A stretch of DNA of 51,511 bases, taken from CAYNVS01 sp964400725 (GTDB lineage Bacteria > Myxococcota_A > SURF-8 > CAYNVS01). A program made the position numbers and the translations under genes. Where the stretch lies: the NCBI GenBank assembly GCA_964400725.1, contig CAYNVS010000021.1, positions 1 to 51,511 on the forward strand. The letters run 5' to 3'. Within the stretch, counting starts at the first letter, position 1. Every line of letters starts with the position of its first letter. Shown piece by piece: positions 18,005 to 25,669 of the stretch. The notes under the pieces were generated by a model. That model saw nothing but the letters and a program-made list of their open reading frames with translations, did no database searches and had not been told where the DNA came from.

Positions 18005-18589
18005 TTATTCTTCGGTTTTCTCTTCGGCCTTCTGGGAAGGACGGGACGAGCGCCTGAACGGCATTCCGAGTAAAGTCAACAGCGCAAGCGACTCTTCGTC
18101 GGTTTTCGCGCTGGTTACTATCGTGATGTTCATTCCCTTAATCTTTTCGATTTTATCGTAGTTGATTTCGGGGAAGATAATCTGCTCGGTCAAGCCCAGC
18201 GTGTAGTTTCCTCTGCCGTCGAAGGCTTTGTTGGAAACGCCGCGAAAGTCTCTGACTCGCGGCAGGGCGAGATTGACCAGACGATCATAGAACTCGTACA
18301 TCGCGTCGCCGCGCAGCGTTACCTTGGCTCCGACGGAGTTGCCGACGCGAAGTTTGAAGTTCGCTATCGACTTGCGCGCCTTCGTAACGACCGGTTTCTG
18401 ACCGGTGATCGCCGCGAGTTCCGCCACTGAAGCGTCGATGATGCGCGAGTTTTGCAGCGCTTCGCCCAAGCCCATGTTCACGACGATTTTTTCCAGTCGG
18501 GGCGCCTGCATAAGGTTCTTGTATCCGAAACGCTTCATCAACTTCGGAACCACGTCTTTTTTGTAGAATTCAAAAATTCTGGCGGCCAT
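18005..18589 (-). CDS. rplE: 50S ribosomal protein L5
   Basis: A 194-residue 5S rRNA-binding protein of the central protuberance. NFKLRVGNSVGAKVTLRGD and RDFRGVSNKAFDGRGNYTLG are family landmarks. The protein is about 14 residues longer than usual because of a C-terminal tail rich in S, K and E. It follows rplX by 34 bases. Confidence 0.96.
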   Translation of the reverse strand: MAARIFEFYKKDVVPKLMKRFGYKNLMQAPRLEKIVVNMGLGEALQNSRIIDASVAELAAITGQKPVVTKARKSIANFKLRVGNSVGAKVTLRGDAMYEFYDRLVNLALPRVRDFRGVSNKAFDGRGNYTLGLTEQIIFPEINYDKIEKIKGMNITIVTSAKTDEESLALLTLLGMPFRRSSRPSQKAEEKTEE

Positions 18590-18623
18590 TGTAGGACTCC
18601 TTTAACTCCGTAGCCTTTAGGGC

Positions 18624-18884
18624 TTAGTCTTCAAGTTTCTTTACGTTGGAAACGTGAATGGGACCTTCTTTTTCGATTATGCTGCTCACGAGGTTCTTTC
18701 CGCGTCCCTTCTGGTGCCGTTTTTGCATGTTCAGCTTTTCCACGTAAACCGTCAGATCTTTCGGCGAGGTCTTGAGCACTTTACCGCGCTTGCCCTTTTC
18801 TTTGCCGGCTATAACGAGAACCATGTCCCCTTTTTTGACGTGCAGCTTGGGGGTCTTTACTTTTTCGGTCTTTGCGCTCGACAT
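18624..18884 (-). CDS. rplX: 50S ribosomal protein L24
   Basis: An 86-residue assembly-initiator protein with the KOW motif KGDMVLVIAGKEKGKRGKV (18-36). It is about 15-20 residues shorter than typical bacterial L24, ending soon after the HVSNVKK strand, and its N-terminus has a short polar extension. It lies between rplN and rplE. Confidence 0.93.
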   Translation of the reverse strand: MSSAKTEKVKTPKLHVKKGDMVLVIAGKEKGKRGKVLKTSPKDLTVYVEKLNMQKRHQKGRGKNLVSSIIEKEGPIHVSNVKKLED

Positions 18885-18911
18885 TTTAAATCTCCTTAAA
18901 TGTCGTATTGT

Positions 18912-19280
18912 TTAAAGCACTTCGGGGGCGAGAGAGACTATCTTCATAAATTTCTTGTCGCGAAGCTCTCTGGCGACCGGCCCAAATATGCGCGTTCCAA
19001 TCGGTTCCATCTGGTTGTTGATGAGAACCGCGGCGTTGTCGTCGAAACGAAGATAGGAGCCGTTCTGGCGTCTGATGACAAAGCGGGTTCTAACGATGAC
19101 CGCCTTGTAAACCTGACCCTTTTTAACTTTCGTGTTCGGAAGGGCTTCTTTTACCGTTACGACGATTACGTCTCCCACGCGGCCGTATCTTCTGAAGTGG
19201 CCGCCCATGACCTGGATGCAGGACACCTTCTTGGCTCCCGAATTATCCGCCACGTTCAACATAGTGCGAAGCTGAATCAT
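18912..19280 (-). CDS. rplN: 50S ribosomal protein L14
   Basis: A 122-residue protein at the subunit interface. It begins MIQLRTMLNVADNSGAKKV and contains the GDVIVVTVKEALPN motif typical of L14. GGAG lies six bases before the ATG. It lies between rpsQ and rplX. Confidence 0.97.
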   Translation of the reverse strand: MIQLRTMLNVADNSGAKKVSCIQVMGGHFRRYGRVGDVIVVTVKEALPNTKVKKGQVYKAVIVRTRFVIRRQNGSYLRFDDNAAVLINNQMEPIGTRIFGPVARELRDKKFMKIVSLAPEVL

Positions 19281-19312
19281 TTTAGTCTCCTTTTGGGGCT
19301 AATGAAGGGTCT

Positions 19313-19573
19313 TTATTCGGCCTTTACCAAAACCTGAAGAACTCTCCAGCGCTTAGTTTTGGAATACGGTCTAGACTCCTGAATCAGAACGCTGTCGCCC
19401 ACGTTGCATACGTTGCGCTCGTCGTGCGCGTGAAACTTTTTCTTCGCGGTTACGAACTTTTTGTAAATCGGATGAGCGTAGCGGCGGGTAACGCTGACTA
19501 CGACCGACTTATCCATTTTGTTCGACACCACGGTGCCGATGAGTCTTTTTTTACGCAAAGTTTTCTTTTCCAT
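19313..19573 (-). CDS. rpsQ: 30S ribosomal protein S17
   Basis: An 86-residue OB-fold 16S rRNA-binding protein. The core GTVVSNKMDKSVVVSVTRR and the HDERNVCNVGDSVLIQESRP stretch identify it. The ATG at 19573 has GGGAG eight bases upstream; an in-frame TTG 15 bases earlier is not supported. It lies between rpmC and rplN. Confidence 0.96.
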   Translation of the reverse strand: MEKKTLRKKRLIGTVVSNKMDKSVVVSVTRRYAHPIYKKFVTAKKKFHAHDERNVCNVGDSVLIQESRPYSKTKRWRVLQVLVKAE

Positions 19574-19593
19574 TTTACAGGCTCCCAATCTGC

Positions 19594-19803
19594 CTACTTG
19601 CCCTGTTTCGCGGCTTCGTTTTCGCGCTCGCGTATAACGGTCAGAATGCGGGCGACGTCGCGCTTAACCTTGCGGATGTTAGCCGTATCGGCCAAATGTC
19701 CGGTGGAAAGCTGAGTTTTAATGTTGAAAAGCTCGTTTCTCAAATCTTCCAGATTCATCTGTAAGATGTTGTTATCCTTGTTTCTAATGTCTCCGATTTT
19801 CAT
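19594..19803 (-). CDS. rpmC: 50S ribosomal protein L29
   Basis: A 69-residue two-helix protein near the exit tunnel, with the family core MNLEDLRNELFNIKTQLSTG and DVARILTVIRER. Its ATG overlaps the rplP stop by four bases, indicating translational coupling. Confidence 0.95.
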   Translation of the reverse strand: MKIGDIRNKDNNILQMNLEDLRNELFNIKTQLSTGHLADTANIRKVKRDVARILTVIRERENEAAKQGK

Positions 19804-20216
19804 ATCCTTGCTCCTCTTGCAACAAAGCGGGTAGGAATCGGCAGCTTGTGTCCGGCAAGGCGGAACGCCTCGCGGGCGACTTCCTCGGTTACGCCCTCAA
19901 GCTCGAAAAGAATCTTTCCGGGCAGGATGACGGCCACCCACTCTTCCGGATTTCCTTTTCCCTTGCCCATGCGGGTTTCAAGGGGCTTCTTCGTAAGGGG
20001 CTTATCCGGGAATATGCGGATGTAAATTTTAGCGCCGCGTTTGGCCTGCCTTACGATGGCGACGCGGCAGGCTTCGATTTGCTTGGCAGTGATGCGGCTG
20101 CGGTCGAGCGCCTGAAGGCCGAACTCGCCGAAGCTCACGGTGGAGCCGCGATAGGCCAGTCCGCCCATCGTTCCTTTTTGTTGTTTGCGGTGCTTTATTT
20201 TCTTCGGAGCAAGCAT
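19800..20216 (-). CDS. rplP: 50S ribosomal protein L16
   Basis: A 138-residue protein near the A-site tRNA elbow. MLAPKKIKHRKQQKG at the N-terminus and the RIFPDKPLTKKPLETRMGKG region are diagnostic. It overlaps rpmC by four bases and follows rpsC by 49 bases. Confidence 0.97.
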   Translation of the reverse strand: MLAPKKIKHRKQQKGTMGGLAYRGSTVSFGEFGLQALDRSRITAKQIEACRVAIVRQAKRGAKIYIRIFPDKPLTKKPLETRMGKGKGNPEEWVAVILPGKILFELEGVTEEVAREAFRLAGHKLPIPTRFVARGARI

Positions 20217-20265
20217 CTGTTACCTCGCTTTCGATATAAATCGATAAGGCTTTATAGCGTCCGGG

Positions 20266-20937
20266 TTATTGGGGCTGGCTCTGCACGAGCTTCTTGACTC
20301 TCGCCTTCTCCGCGAGAACTTCGCCCTTGTAAACCCATGTCTTAATTCCGATTATGCCGTACGTCGTCTTCGCCATTGCGAAGCCGTAGTCGATGTCGGC
20401 TCTGAGAGTCTGCAGGGGCAGGCGGCCTTCGAGATACCATTCGCGGCGGCTCATTTCGGCTCCGCCTAGGCGTCCGCATACGCAGATTTTAACGCCCTTG
20501 ATGCCGAAGCGCATGGCCTGCTGAATGGAGCGCTTCATGGCGCGGCGGAAAGCGACGCGGCGTTCGAGCTGCAAGGCGACGTTCTCTGCGATAAGCTGAG
20601 CGTCGGCTTCCGGCTTGCGGACTTCGACTATATTAATATAAACCTCGGTGTCCGGCAGAAGCTTCATAACGTCGTTCTTAATCTCCTCGATGCCGATGCC
20701 GCCCTTGCCGATGAGCACGCCGGGGCGCGCCGCATGGATTGTAACCTTAAGCTGTCTGGGCATGCGTTCGAGTTCGATTTTGGAAATTCCGGCCGCGTAG
20801 TGCTTGTCTTTGATGTGTTTGCGGACTTTAATATCCTGGTGAAGCCAAGATTTGAAGGCTTTATCCGCGTACCAGCGGCTTGACCACGTCTTGATGACTC
20901 CAAGTCTGAAGCTTGTCGGGTTTACTTTCTGACCCAC
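20266..20937 (-). CDS. rpsC: 30S ribosomal protein S3
   Basis: A 223-residue protein at the mRNA entry site. It begins MGQKVNPTSFRLG, has the KH-domain loop PGVLIGKGG (about 73-81) and ends in the C-terminal domain with RLGGAEMSRREWYLEGRLPL. It starts at GTG with GGAGG-like bases upstream. It lies between rplV and rplP. Confidence 0.97.
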   Translation of the reverse strand: MGQKVNPTSFRLGVIKTWSSRWYADKAFKSWLHQDIKVRKHIKDKHYAAGISKIELERMPRQLKVTIHAARPGVLIGKGGIGIEEIKNDVMKLLPDTEVYINIVEVRKPEADAQLIAENVALQLERRVAFRRAMKRSIQQAMRFGIKGVKICVCGRLGGAEMSRREWYLEGRLPLQTLRADIDYGFAMAKTTYGIIGIKTWVYKGEVLAEKARVKKLVQSQPQ

Positions 20938-20947
20938 GGTTATCCTC

Positions 20948-21286
20948 CTATAGCTTCTCGGCGACGACCACGGTGATGTGGCTCGAATGTTTCAAGATTC
21001 TGGCGGCCCTTCCCATCGATCTGGGCATGAAGCGCTTGAGCGTCGGCCCCTTGTCAACCATGATGGTTTTAACGTAGAGGGCGTCCGGATCGGCGTCGCC
21101 GTTTTGCGTGGCCGAAACGACCGCGCTTTTGATGAGCTTGGCAATTGGAAGCGCGCCGCGCTTTTTGGTGAACTGCAGCGCCGCGATGGCTTCGTTCACC
21201 GGCAGGCCGCGGACTACGTCCGCAACCAGTCTTACCTTGCGCGGAGAAATCCTCAGGTAACGCAATATCGCTTTTCCTTCGCTCAT
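20948..21286 (-). CDS. rplV: 50S ribosomal protein L22
   Basis: A 112-residue protein lining the exit tunnel. LRISPRKVRLVADVVRGLPV (10-29) and the beta-hairpin region with GPTLKRFMPRSMGRAARI, where macrolide resistance changes occur in other species, are both intact. It lies between rpsS and rpsC. Confidence 0.97.
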   Translation of the reverse strand: MSEGKAILRYLRISPRKVRLVADVVRGLPVNEAIAALQFTKKRGALPIAKLIKSAVVSATQNGDADPDALYVKTIMVDKGPTLKRFMPRSMGRAARILKHSSHITVVVAEKL

Positions 21287-21297
21287 TTTATCCTCGC

Positions 21298-21567
21298 TTA
21301 TTTCTTTCTGTCGCCGGAGTGGCCCGTAAACAGGCGCGTCTGGGCGAATTCGCCGAACTTATGTCCGACCATGTTTTCAGTCACAAAAACGGTTACGAAC
21401 TTCTTTCCGTTGTGGACTGCAAAGGTAAGACCTACGCATTCAGGAAGAACTGTCGAGCGGCGCGACCACGTCTTAATCATTTTGTTGTCGCCGGTCTCTC
21501 TGGCTTTCTGCACCTTCTGATAAAGGTGATCGTCTATGAACGGTCCTTTTTTAACTGAACGGCTCAC
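21298..21567 (-). CDS. rpsS: 30S ribosomal protein S19
   Basis: An 89-residue head protein. MSRSVKKGPFID at the start and KMIKTWSRRSTVLPECVGLT in the middle are typical. Translation starts at GTG with GGAG nearby. It lies between rplB and rplV. Confidence 0.97.
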   Translation of the reverse strand: MSRSVKKGPFIDDHLYQKVQKARETGDNKMIKTWSRRSTVLPECVGLTFAVHNGKKFVTVFVTENMVGHKFGEFAQTRLFTGHSGDRKK

Positions 21568-21606
21568 GTTAGTCTCCTTTACGGTTTCTTACCGTCAACA
21601 ATCGGC

Positions 21607-22437
21607 CTACAGGGCCTTGTTCGATCTTCTGCGGACGATGTATTTGTTCGTCCGCTTGTTCTTGCGGGTCTTGCCGCCCTTGGCGTACTGTCCCCACGGG
21701 CTGCGCGGATGTCCGCCCTTGCCCTTGGCCTCGCCTCCGCCGTTCGGGTGATCGACCGGGTTCATGCAGACGCCGCGGTTGTGGGGCTTGCGACCGAGCC
21801 AGCGCTTGCGTCCGGCCTTGCCGACGATTACGTTGACGTGGTCGAGGTTGCCAATCTGTCCGACCGTCGCTTTGCATTCGAGCATTACTTTGCGAAGCTC
21901 GCCGCTGGGCATACGAATAAGCGCGTGGCGTCCTTCTTTGGCCATTAATTGTATAGCCGCGCCGGCGCTGCGTCCGAGCTGCCCGCCGTGTCCGGGGTAC
22001 ATCTCGACGTTATGAACCATGGTGCCGATGGGGATGTCCGCCAGTTTGAGGCAGTGGCCGGGAAGTATGTCGGCCTTTTGACCGGAAATAATAACGTCGC
22101 CGACTTTCGCGCCTTCGGGAGCCAGAATGTAGCGCTTTTCGCCGTCGGCGTAATTTACCAAAGCGATTCTCGCGCTGCGGTTCGGATCGTACTCTATCGT
22201 GGCGATTCTGGCGGGGATGTTGTCCTTGTCGCGCTTGAAATCTATCAAGCGGTAAAGGCGCTTGTGCCCGCCGCCGCGGAAACGGCTCGTAAGGCGTCCG
22301 AGGTTGTTTCTTCCGCCCTTGCTCTTGTAAGGCTCCATCAGCGGTTTGTACGGAGCGACCTTCGAGAGCTCGCTGTAGTCCAAGGTGGTCATATACCTGA
22401 CCGCCGCGCTTGTGGGTTTATATTTTTTCATGCCCAT
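21607..22437 (-). CDS. rplB: 50S ribosomal protein L2
   Basis: A 276-residue protein near the peptidyl transferase centre. The conserved NPVDHPNGGGEAKG loop (about 226-239) contains the histidine position known to matter for activity. It begins MGMKKYKPTSAAVRY and ends with the basic KTRKNKRTNKYIVRRR tail. GAGG stands seven bases before the ATG. It lies between rplW and rpsS. Confidence 0.98.
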   Translation of the reverse strand: MGMKKYKPTSAAVRYMTTLDYSELSKVAPYKPLMEPYKSKGGRNNLGRLTSRFRGGGHKRLYRLIDFKRDKDNIPARIATIEYDPNRSARIALVNYADGEKRYILAPEGAKVGDVIISGQKADILPGHCLKLADIPIGTMVHNVEMYPGHGGQLGRSAGAAIQLMAKEGRHALIRMPSGELRKVMLECKATVGQIGNLDHVNVIVGKAGRKRWLGRKPHNRGVCMNPVDHPNGGGEAKGKGGHPRSPWGQYAKGGKTRKNKRTNKYIVRRRSNKAL

Positions 22438-22469
22438 GGGCTTACCTCATTATTGCCAACGAGTTAATG

Positions 22470-22763
22470 CTAGATGCTTTCAAACAAAGCTATCTTGTCG
22501 CCTTCGGCCAGCTTGACGGCCGCTTTTTTCCAGTTGGAATAGCGTCCAAACGTCCTGCCGACTCTCTTCCACTTGCCGCGGGTGATTACGGTGTTGACCG
22601 CCAAAACCTTCACGCTGAACGCTTTTTCAACGGCGGTTTTGATTTCGCATTTATTGCAGTCCTTGGGCACCGCGAAATAATAAATATTGGCGGCTTCCTG
22701 AAGCTTTAGCTGCTTTTCGGTCATCAGCGGCTTCAACAGTATTTCGTGCGTTTCGCGTTTCAT
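22470..22763 (-). CDS. rplW: 50S ribosomal protein L23
   Basis: A 97-residue exit-tunnel protein that docks trigger factor and SRP. LLKPLMTEKQLKLQEAANIY and IKTAVEKAFSVKVLAVNTV are family landmarks. Its start overlaps the rplD stop by four bases (ATGA). Confidence 0.95.
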   Translation of the reverse strand: MKRETHEILLKPLMTEKQLKLQEAANIYYFAVPKDCNKCEIKTAVEKAFSVKVLAVNTVITRGKWKRVGRTFGRYSNWKKAAVKLAEGDKIALFESI

Positions 22764-23383
22764 TTAAGCGCTCCTTGCACAACTTCAAGCGCCTGCTTGG
22801 TCATAACCAGACGCTCGTGGTTCAAAATGTCGTAAACGTTCAATCCTTCGGGAGGAAGTACATCGACTTTGGGAAGGTTGCGGGCGGACAGCTTGAGATT
22901 GCCGTTGTCGGCCTTTTCGATAATCAGCGCGTTGGCGCCTACTTCGATTTTGCTCAAAACGCCGACCAGCTTCTTGGTTTTTACCTCGGCCAGCTGGAAG
23001 TCTTCCACGACTTTAAGCGTCTCGCTGCGGACGTGATGCGAAAGAGCGACGCGGAGAGCGGCCTTGCGCACCTTTTTATTGAGCGAATGCTCGTGCGAGC
23101 GCGGATGCGGCCCGAACGCTACGCCGCCGCCCTTGAGCACCGGAGACTTGCGGCTTCCGCGCCTCGCCATACCGGTTCCCTTTTGGCGGTACAGCTTGTG
23201 GCTGGAATAATTTACTTCGCTTCTGGTCTTGGTGTCGTGCGTGCCGGCTCTGCGCTTGGCGAGCTGCCAGACTACGACGTCGTGAAGGAGATATTCTTTA
23301 TACTCGGCGCCGAAAATCTCTTCGGGCAGAGAAATCTCTCCGGTTACGTCGTTGTTAAGGTTGTATATTTTAATCGTAGGCAT
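22760..23383 (-). CDS. rplD: 50S ribosomal protein L4
   Basis: A 207-residue tunnel protein. RSEVNYSSHKLYRQKGTGMA (about 54-73) and the adjacent RRGSRKSPVLKGGGVAFGPH extended loop are diagnostic. In gamma-proteobacteria L4 represses its own operon through a leader; no such leader is evident before rpsJ here, but the rpsJ-rplC spacer is long and partly structured. It overlaps rplW by four bases. Confidence 0.96.
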   Translation of the reverse strand: MPTIKIYNLNNDVTGEISLPEEIFGAEYKEYLLHDVVVWQLAKRRAGTHDTKTRSEVNYSSHKLYRQKGTGMARRGSRKSPVLKGGGVAFGPHPRSHEHSLNKKVRKAALRVALSHHVRSETLKVVEDFQLAEVKTKKLVGVLSKIEVGANALIIEKADNGNLKLSARNLPKVDVLPPEGLNVYDILNHERLVMTKQALEVVQGALK

Positions 23384-23401
23384 TTGTTACCTCGCTTTAC
23401 G

Positions 23402-24040
23402 CTATTTACGGACGACCAGAATCCCCTTGATCGCTCCGGGGACGGCTCCTTTTACCACGACGATGTTCTGTTCGGCGTCGATGGCGACGATTTCAAGATT
23501 CCTCACGGTAACCATGGCGTTGCCGGTTTGGCCGGGAAGTTTCTGTCCTTTTTTAACGCGCGCCGGCGTGGTGTTGGTTCCGATGGAACCGGGGCGGCGG
23601 TGAAAACGCGAGCCGTGAGTTCTGGGGCCGCCGTGCATGCCGTAACGCTTTACGACTCCTTGAAAGCCCTTTCCTTTGCTCAAGCCGGAAACGGAAACTT
23701 TATCGCCGACCTGAAAGACGTCGGAAATTTTAATTTCCTGCCCGATTTGGAAAGATTCCGCCGCTTCGACGCGAAATTCCTTCAAAACGCGGGGAGCCTC
23801 TTCGGCTTCTTTGGGCATTTTGCCGGTTTTAACCAAGTGTCCCTTTTCGGGGTTGGTCAACCGGTGGGTTTTCTGGGTTAAAAAGCCGAGCTGAACGGCG
23901 TCGTAGCCGTTCTTGGCTTTGGTGCGGAGGCAAACGACGACGCAGGGGCCTGTTTCCAGAAGGGTAACGGGCAGAAATCTGCCGTCCTTCGAAAACATTT
24001 GCGACATCCCCAATTTTCGTGCGGGCAATCCATTCAGCAT
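23402..24040 (-). CDS. rplC: 50S ribosomal protein L3
   Basis: A 212-residue protein whose central extension reaches the peptidyl transferase centre. SKGKGFQGVVKRYGMHGGPR and the following GSRFHRRPGSIG are the family core. The ATG at 24040 is chosen because GGAG lies seven bases upstream; a GTG two codons earlier is only one base from that site. A 126-base gap separates it from rpsJ. Confidence 0.96.
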   Translation of the reverse strand: MLNGLPARKLGMSQMFSKDGRFLPVTLLETGPCVVVCLRTKAKNGYDAVQLGFLTQKTHRLTNPEKGHLVKTGKMPKEAEEAPRVLKEFRVEAAESFQIGQEIKISDVFQVGDKVSVSGLSKGKGFQGVVKRYGMHGGPRTHGSRFHRRPGSIGTNTTPARVKKGQKLPGQTGNAMVTVRNLEIVAIDAEQNIVVVKGAVPGAIKGILVVRK

Positions 24041-24166
24041 AGCCACACTCCATTAACAAGAAATTGAACTGTATCGGACGCTAATCCGATGTTTTCAGTT
24101 TTGGTTTTTAGCCGTTCGGGCGAGTAGCCGGCGAACCGACAAAACCTGCCTCAACAAATTGCGAGA
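24041..24166 (-). promoter_or_regulatory. Long structured spacer between rpsJ and rplC
   Basis: These 126 bases lack an ORF, far more than the 10-60 bases usual between genes in this array. On the transcript two hairpins can form: GTTCG/CGAAC with an inner GGC/GCC (24115-24137), and ATCGGA/TCCGAT with a six-base loop (24073-24090). Neither has a terminal U-run, so they are not terminators. The site could be an r-protein binding leader for rplC or an mRNA processing site. The function is inferred only. Confidence 0.4.
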
Positions 24167-24472
24167 TTATATTTTAATCTCGACTTCGACGCCGGCGGAC
24201 AAATCCAGTTTGGACAGTTCTGCAAGCGTCTGATCGTTGTGCTGGTAAATGTCGATCAGGCGGTTATGAACACGGATTTCAAACTGCTCACGCGATTTTT
24301 TATCGATGTGGGGTCCACGAAGTACGGTGAACTTGTGGATTCGCGTGGGCAGAGGAACCGGTCCCGAAACTCGGGCGCCCGACCGCTTTACGGTCTCGAC
24401 GATCTCGACGCTCGCCTGATCCAGCAACTTGTAATCAAATGCCTTTAGGCGAATGCGGATTCTCTGGTTCAT
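24167..24472 (-). CDS. rpsJ: 30S ribosomal protein S10
   Basis: A 101-residue head protein that also serves in transcription antitermination as NusE. It begins MNQRIRIRLKAFDYKLLDQA, and GPVPLPTRIHKFTVLRGPH is the typical middle. It is the first gene of the array. AAGGAG stands before the ATG and a near-consensus promoter is about 60 bases upstream. The str genes (rpsL, rpsG, fusA, tuf) that often precede rpsJ are not here. Confidence 0.98.
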   Translation of the reverse strand: MNQRIRIRLKAFDYKLLDQASVEIVETVKRSGARVSGPVPLPTRIHKFTVLRGPHIDKKSREQFEIRVHNRLIDIYQHNDQTLAELSKLDLSAGVEVEIKI

Positions 24473-24528
24473 GCCTCACTCCTTGAGAAGTGGTGTTTAC
24501 AACTTAAAAAACAAACGACAAGGGCAGT

Positions 24529-24557
24529 CTTATATTACTTTCCGAAATCTTTGTCAA
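24529..24557 (-). promoter_or_regulatory. Principal promoter of the S10-spc-alpha array
   Basis: On the minus strand TTGACA (24552-24557) and TATAAG (24529-24534) are separated by exactly 17 bases, with an A/T-rich stretch upstream (24558-24590) that could serve as an UP element. The transcript would start about 50 bases before the rpsJ ATG. Confidence 0.8.
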
Positions 24558-24727
24558 GCATATTTAAAAATATTTTTCAAGAAAAGCATTCATAGTGCGA
24601 CTTTAAGCAAACCGGCCTGCAAAAGTCGTAAAAACAGGCGGCAAACATACATTAAAACTTAGCTTTGTCAATTTTTAATGCTTAAACTCGAAAAAAATAT
24701 CGGACGGCTTGAAGGATGGCCAAATCT

Positions 24728-25418
24728 TGCGCAATGCAAACATTTCGGTTGTTGGAGGGCCTTGATCCCTCGACAAATCGCAATGCAAGCATTCGGCTTG
24801 TGGGAGAGGGCCTTCGTCCCTCGACCGAATTTGACAGTGGTTATTTCTGTGGGAGGGCGCTCCGTCGCCCGACTGTATTCCGCTTTCTTTTCCGGCGAAA
24901 AGAAAGCTCCAAAGAAACGCCTTGAACCCGAGCTTTTTTCACGCCCTTAGGGCGCCGTCTCCGTCGTCGGAACGTCCGCCGACTTCGCAAAATGCGTTGC
25001 ATGCTTGCTCAAATGTCGGCGTCCGCGGTTTTCGACGCCGTAAGCCTTGAAAAAAACGGGTTCTGAATAAGGAAAAAGGCTTAATTTAATTATGTGTTCT
25101 TTGCTCTATTAAAACCGCCGAGCGCATCCAGCCTTCGCTAAAGCTACGGCGGACAGGTGCGATAAATCAGCGAAGAACGAGAGGATAAGCGTCAAGCGTT
25201 GTTTGAGCGCTTTTGCGCGAGTTCGCGCCGACGCCCTCTCGTTTACGCGGCGCCGATGCAATCGGCGGATTTGAGTCCCGCGCAAGGCGGGAGCCCTTTC
25301 TTGCTCGCTTTCTTTGGGCGAGCAAAGAAAGCGAAATGGTCGCGGGACAAATGCCCGCTCCCACAGAGGAATTGTTAATATCAACAATTTTCGGTCGGGC
25401 GACGGAGCGCCCTCCCGC
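24728..25418. repeat. REP-like hairpin cluster, five covarying units
   Basis: The gene-free stretch 24590-25570 contains five related hairpins. Three read forward: GAGGG/CCCTC (24755-24771), GAGGG/CCCTC (24806-24822) and GGGCG/CGCCC (24855-24870). Two read in reverse: GCGGG/CCCGC (25342-25358) and GGGCG/CGCCC (25397-25412). Units 2-4 share a GTGGGAG-type left flank (GTTGGAG and GCGGGAG in units 1 and 5), and most share GAC on the right; stem bases differ but remain paired. The third and fifth copies form a near-perfect inverted repeat of about 25 bases. Inside lie two further hairpins, at 24883-24906 and 25308-25331, mirrored about the centre. No transposase is present. Short ORFs across it look spurious. 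It resembles a MITE- or REP-type element; genome-wide copies would settle this. Confidence 0.7.
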
Positions 25419-25582
25419 TGATTTGTTGTAACACTATGCTAATTTTCATGTTATACAAAAAAAACATTTTAATTATAATCCCAAACGCCCGATTGCCAAA
25501 AAAACTATTTTTCAACGGCAAACCATAAACCCCGCCTTATCAATATCATTAGCAATATTAAGGCAAAACTTATACCGCCGTG

Positions 25583-25611
25583 TTGACAAAGACGCCGCGG
25601 CCAAATAACAT
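25583..25611 (+). promoter_or_regulatory. Promoter of the proline dehydrogenase gene
   Basis: TTGACA (25583-25588) and TAACAT (25606-25611) are 17 bases apart. The start near 25618 rules out the in-frame start candidate at 25580 and leaves a leader of about 50 bases before the ATG at 25670. Confidence 0.7.
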
Positions 25612-25669
25612 ACGCTCGTTTGGTCTTTCAACTCTTGTTCAACATTCTTTTATGAAAGGATTTAACGCA

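Noticed and set aside
24678..25431. Several short ORFs of 69-92 codons on both strands
   Set aside because: They run through the inverted hairpin repeats, have no ribosome sites and read as translated repeat sequence, so they are treated as part of the repeat element.
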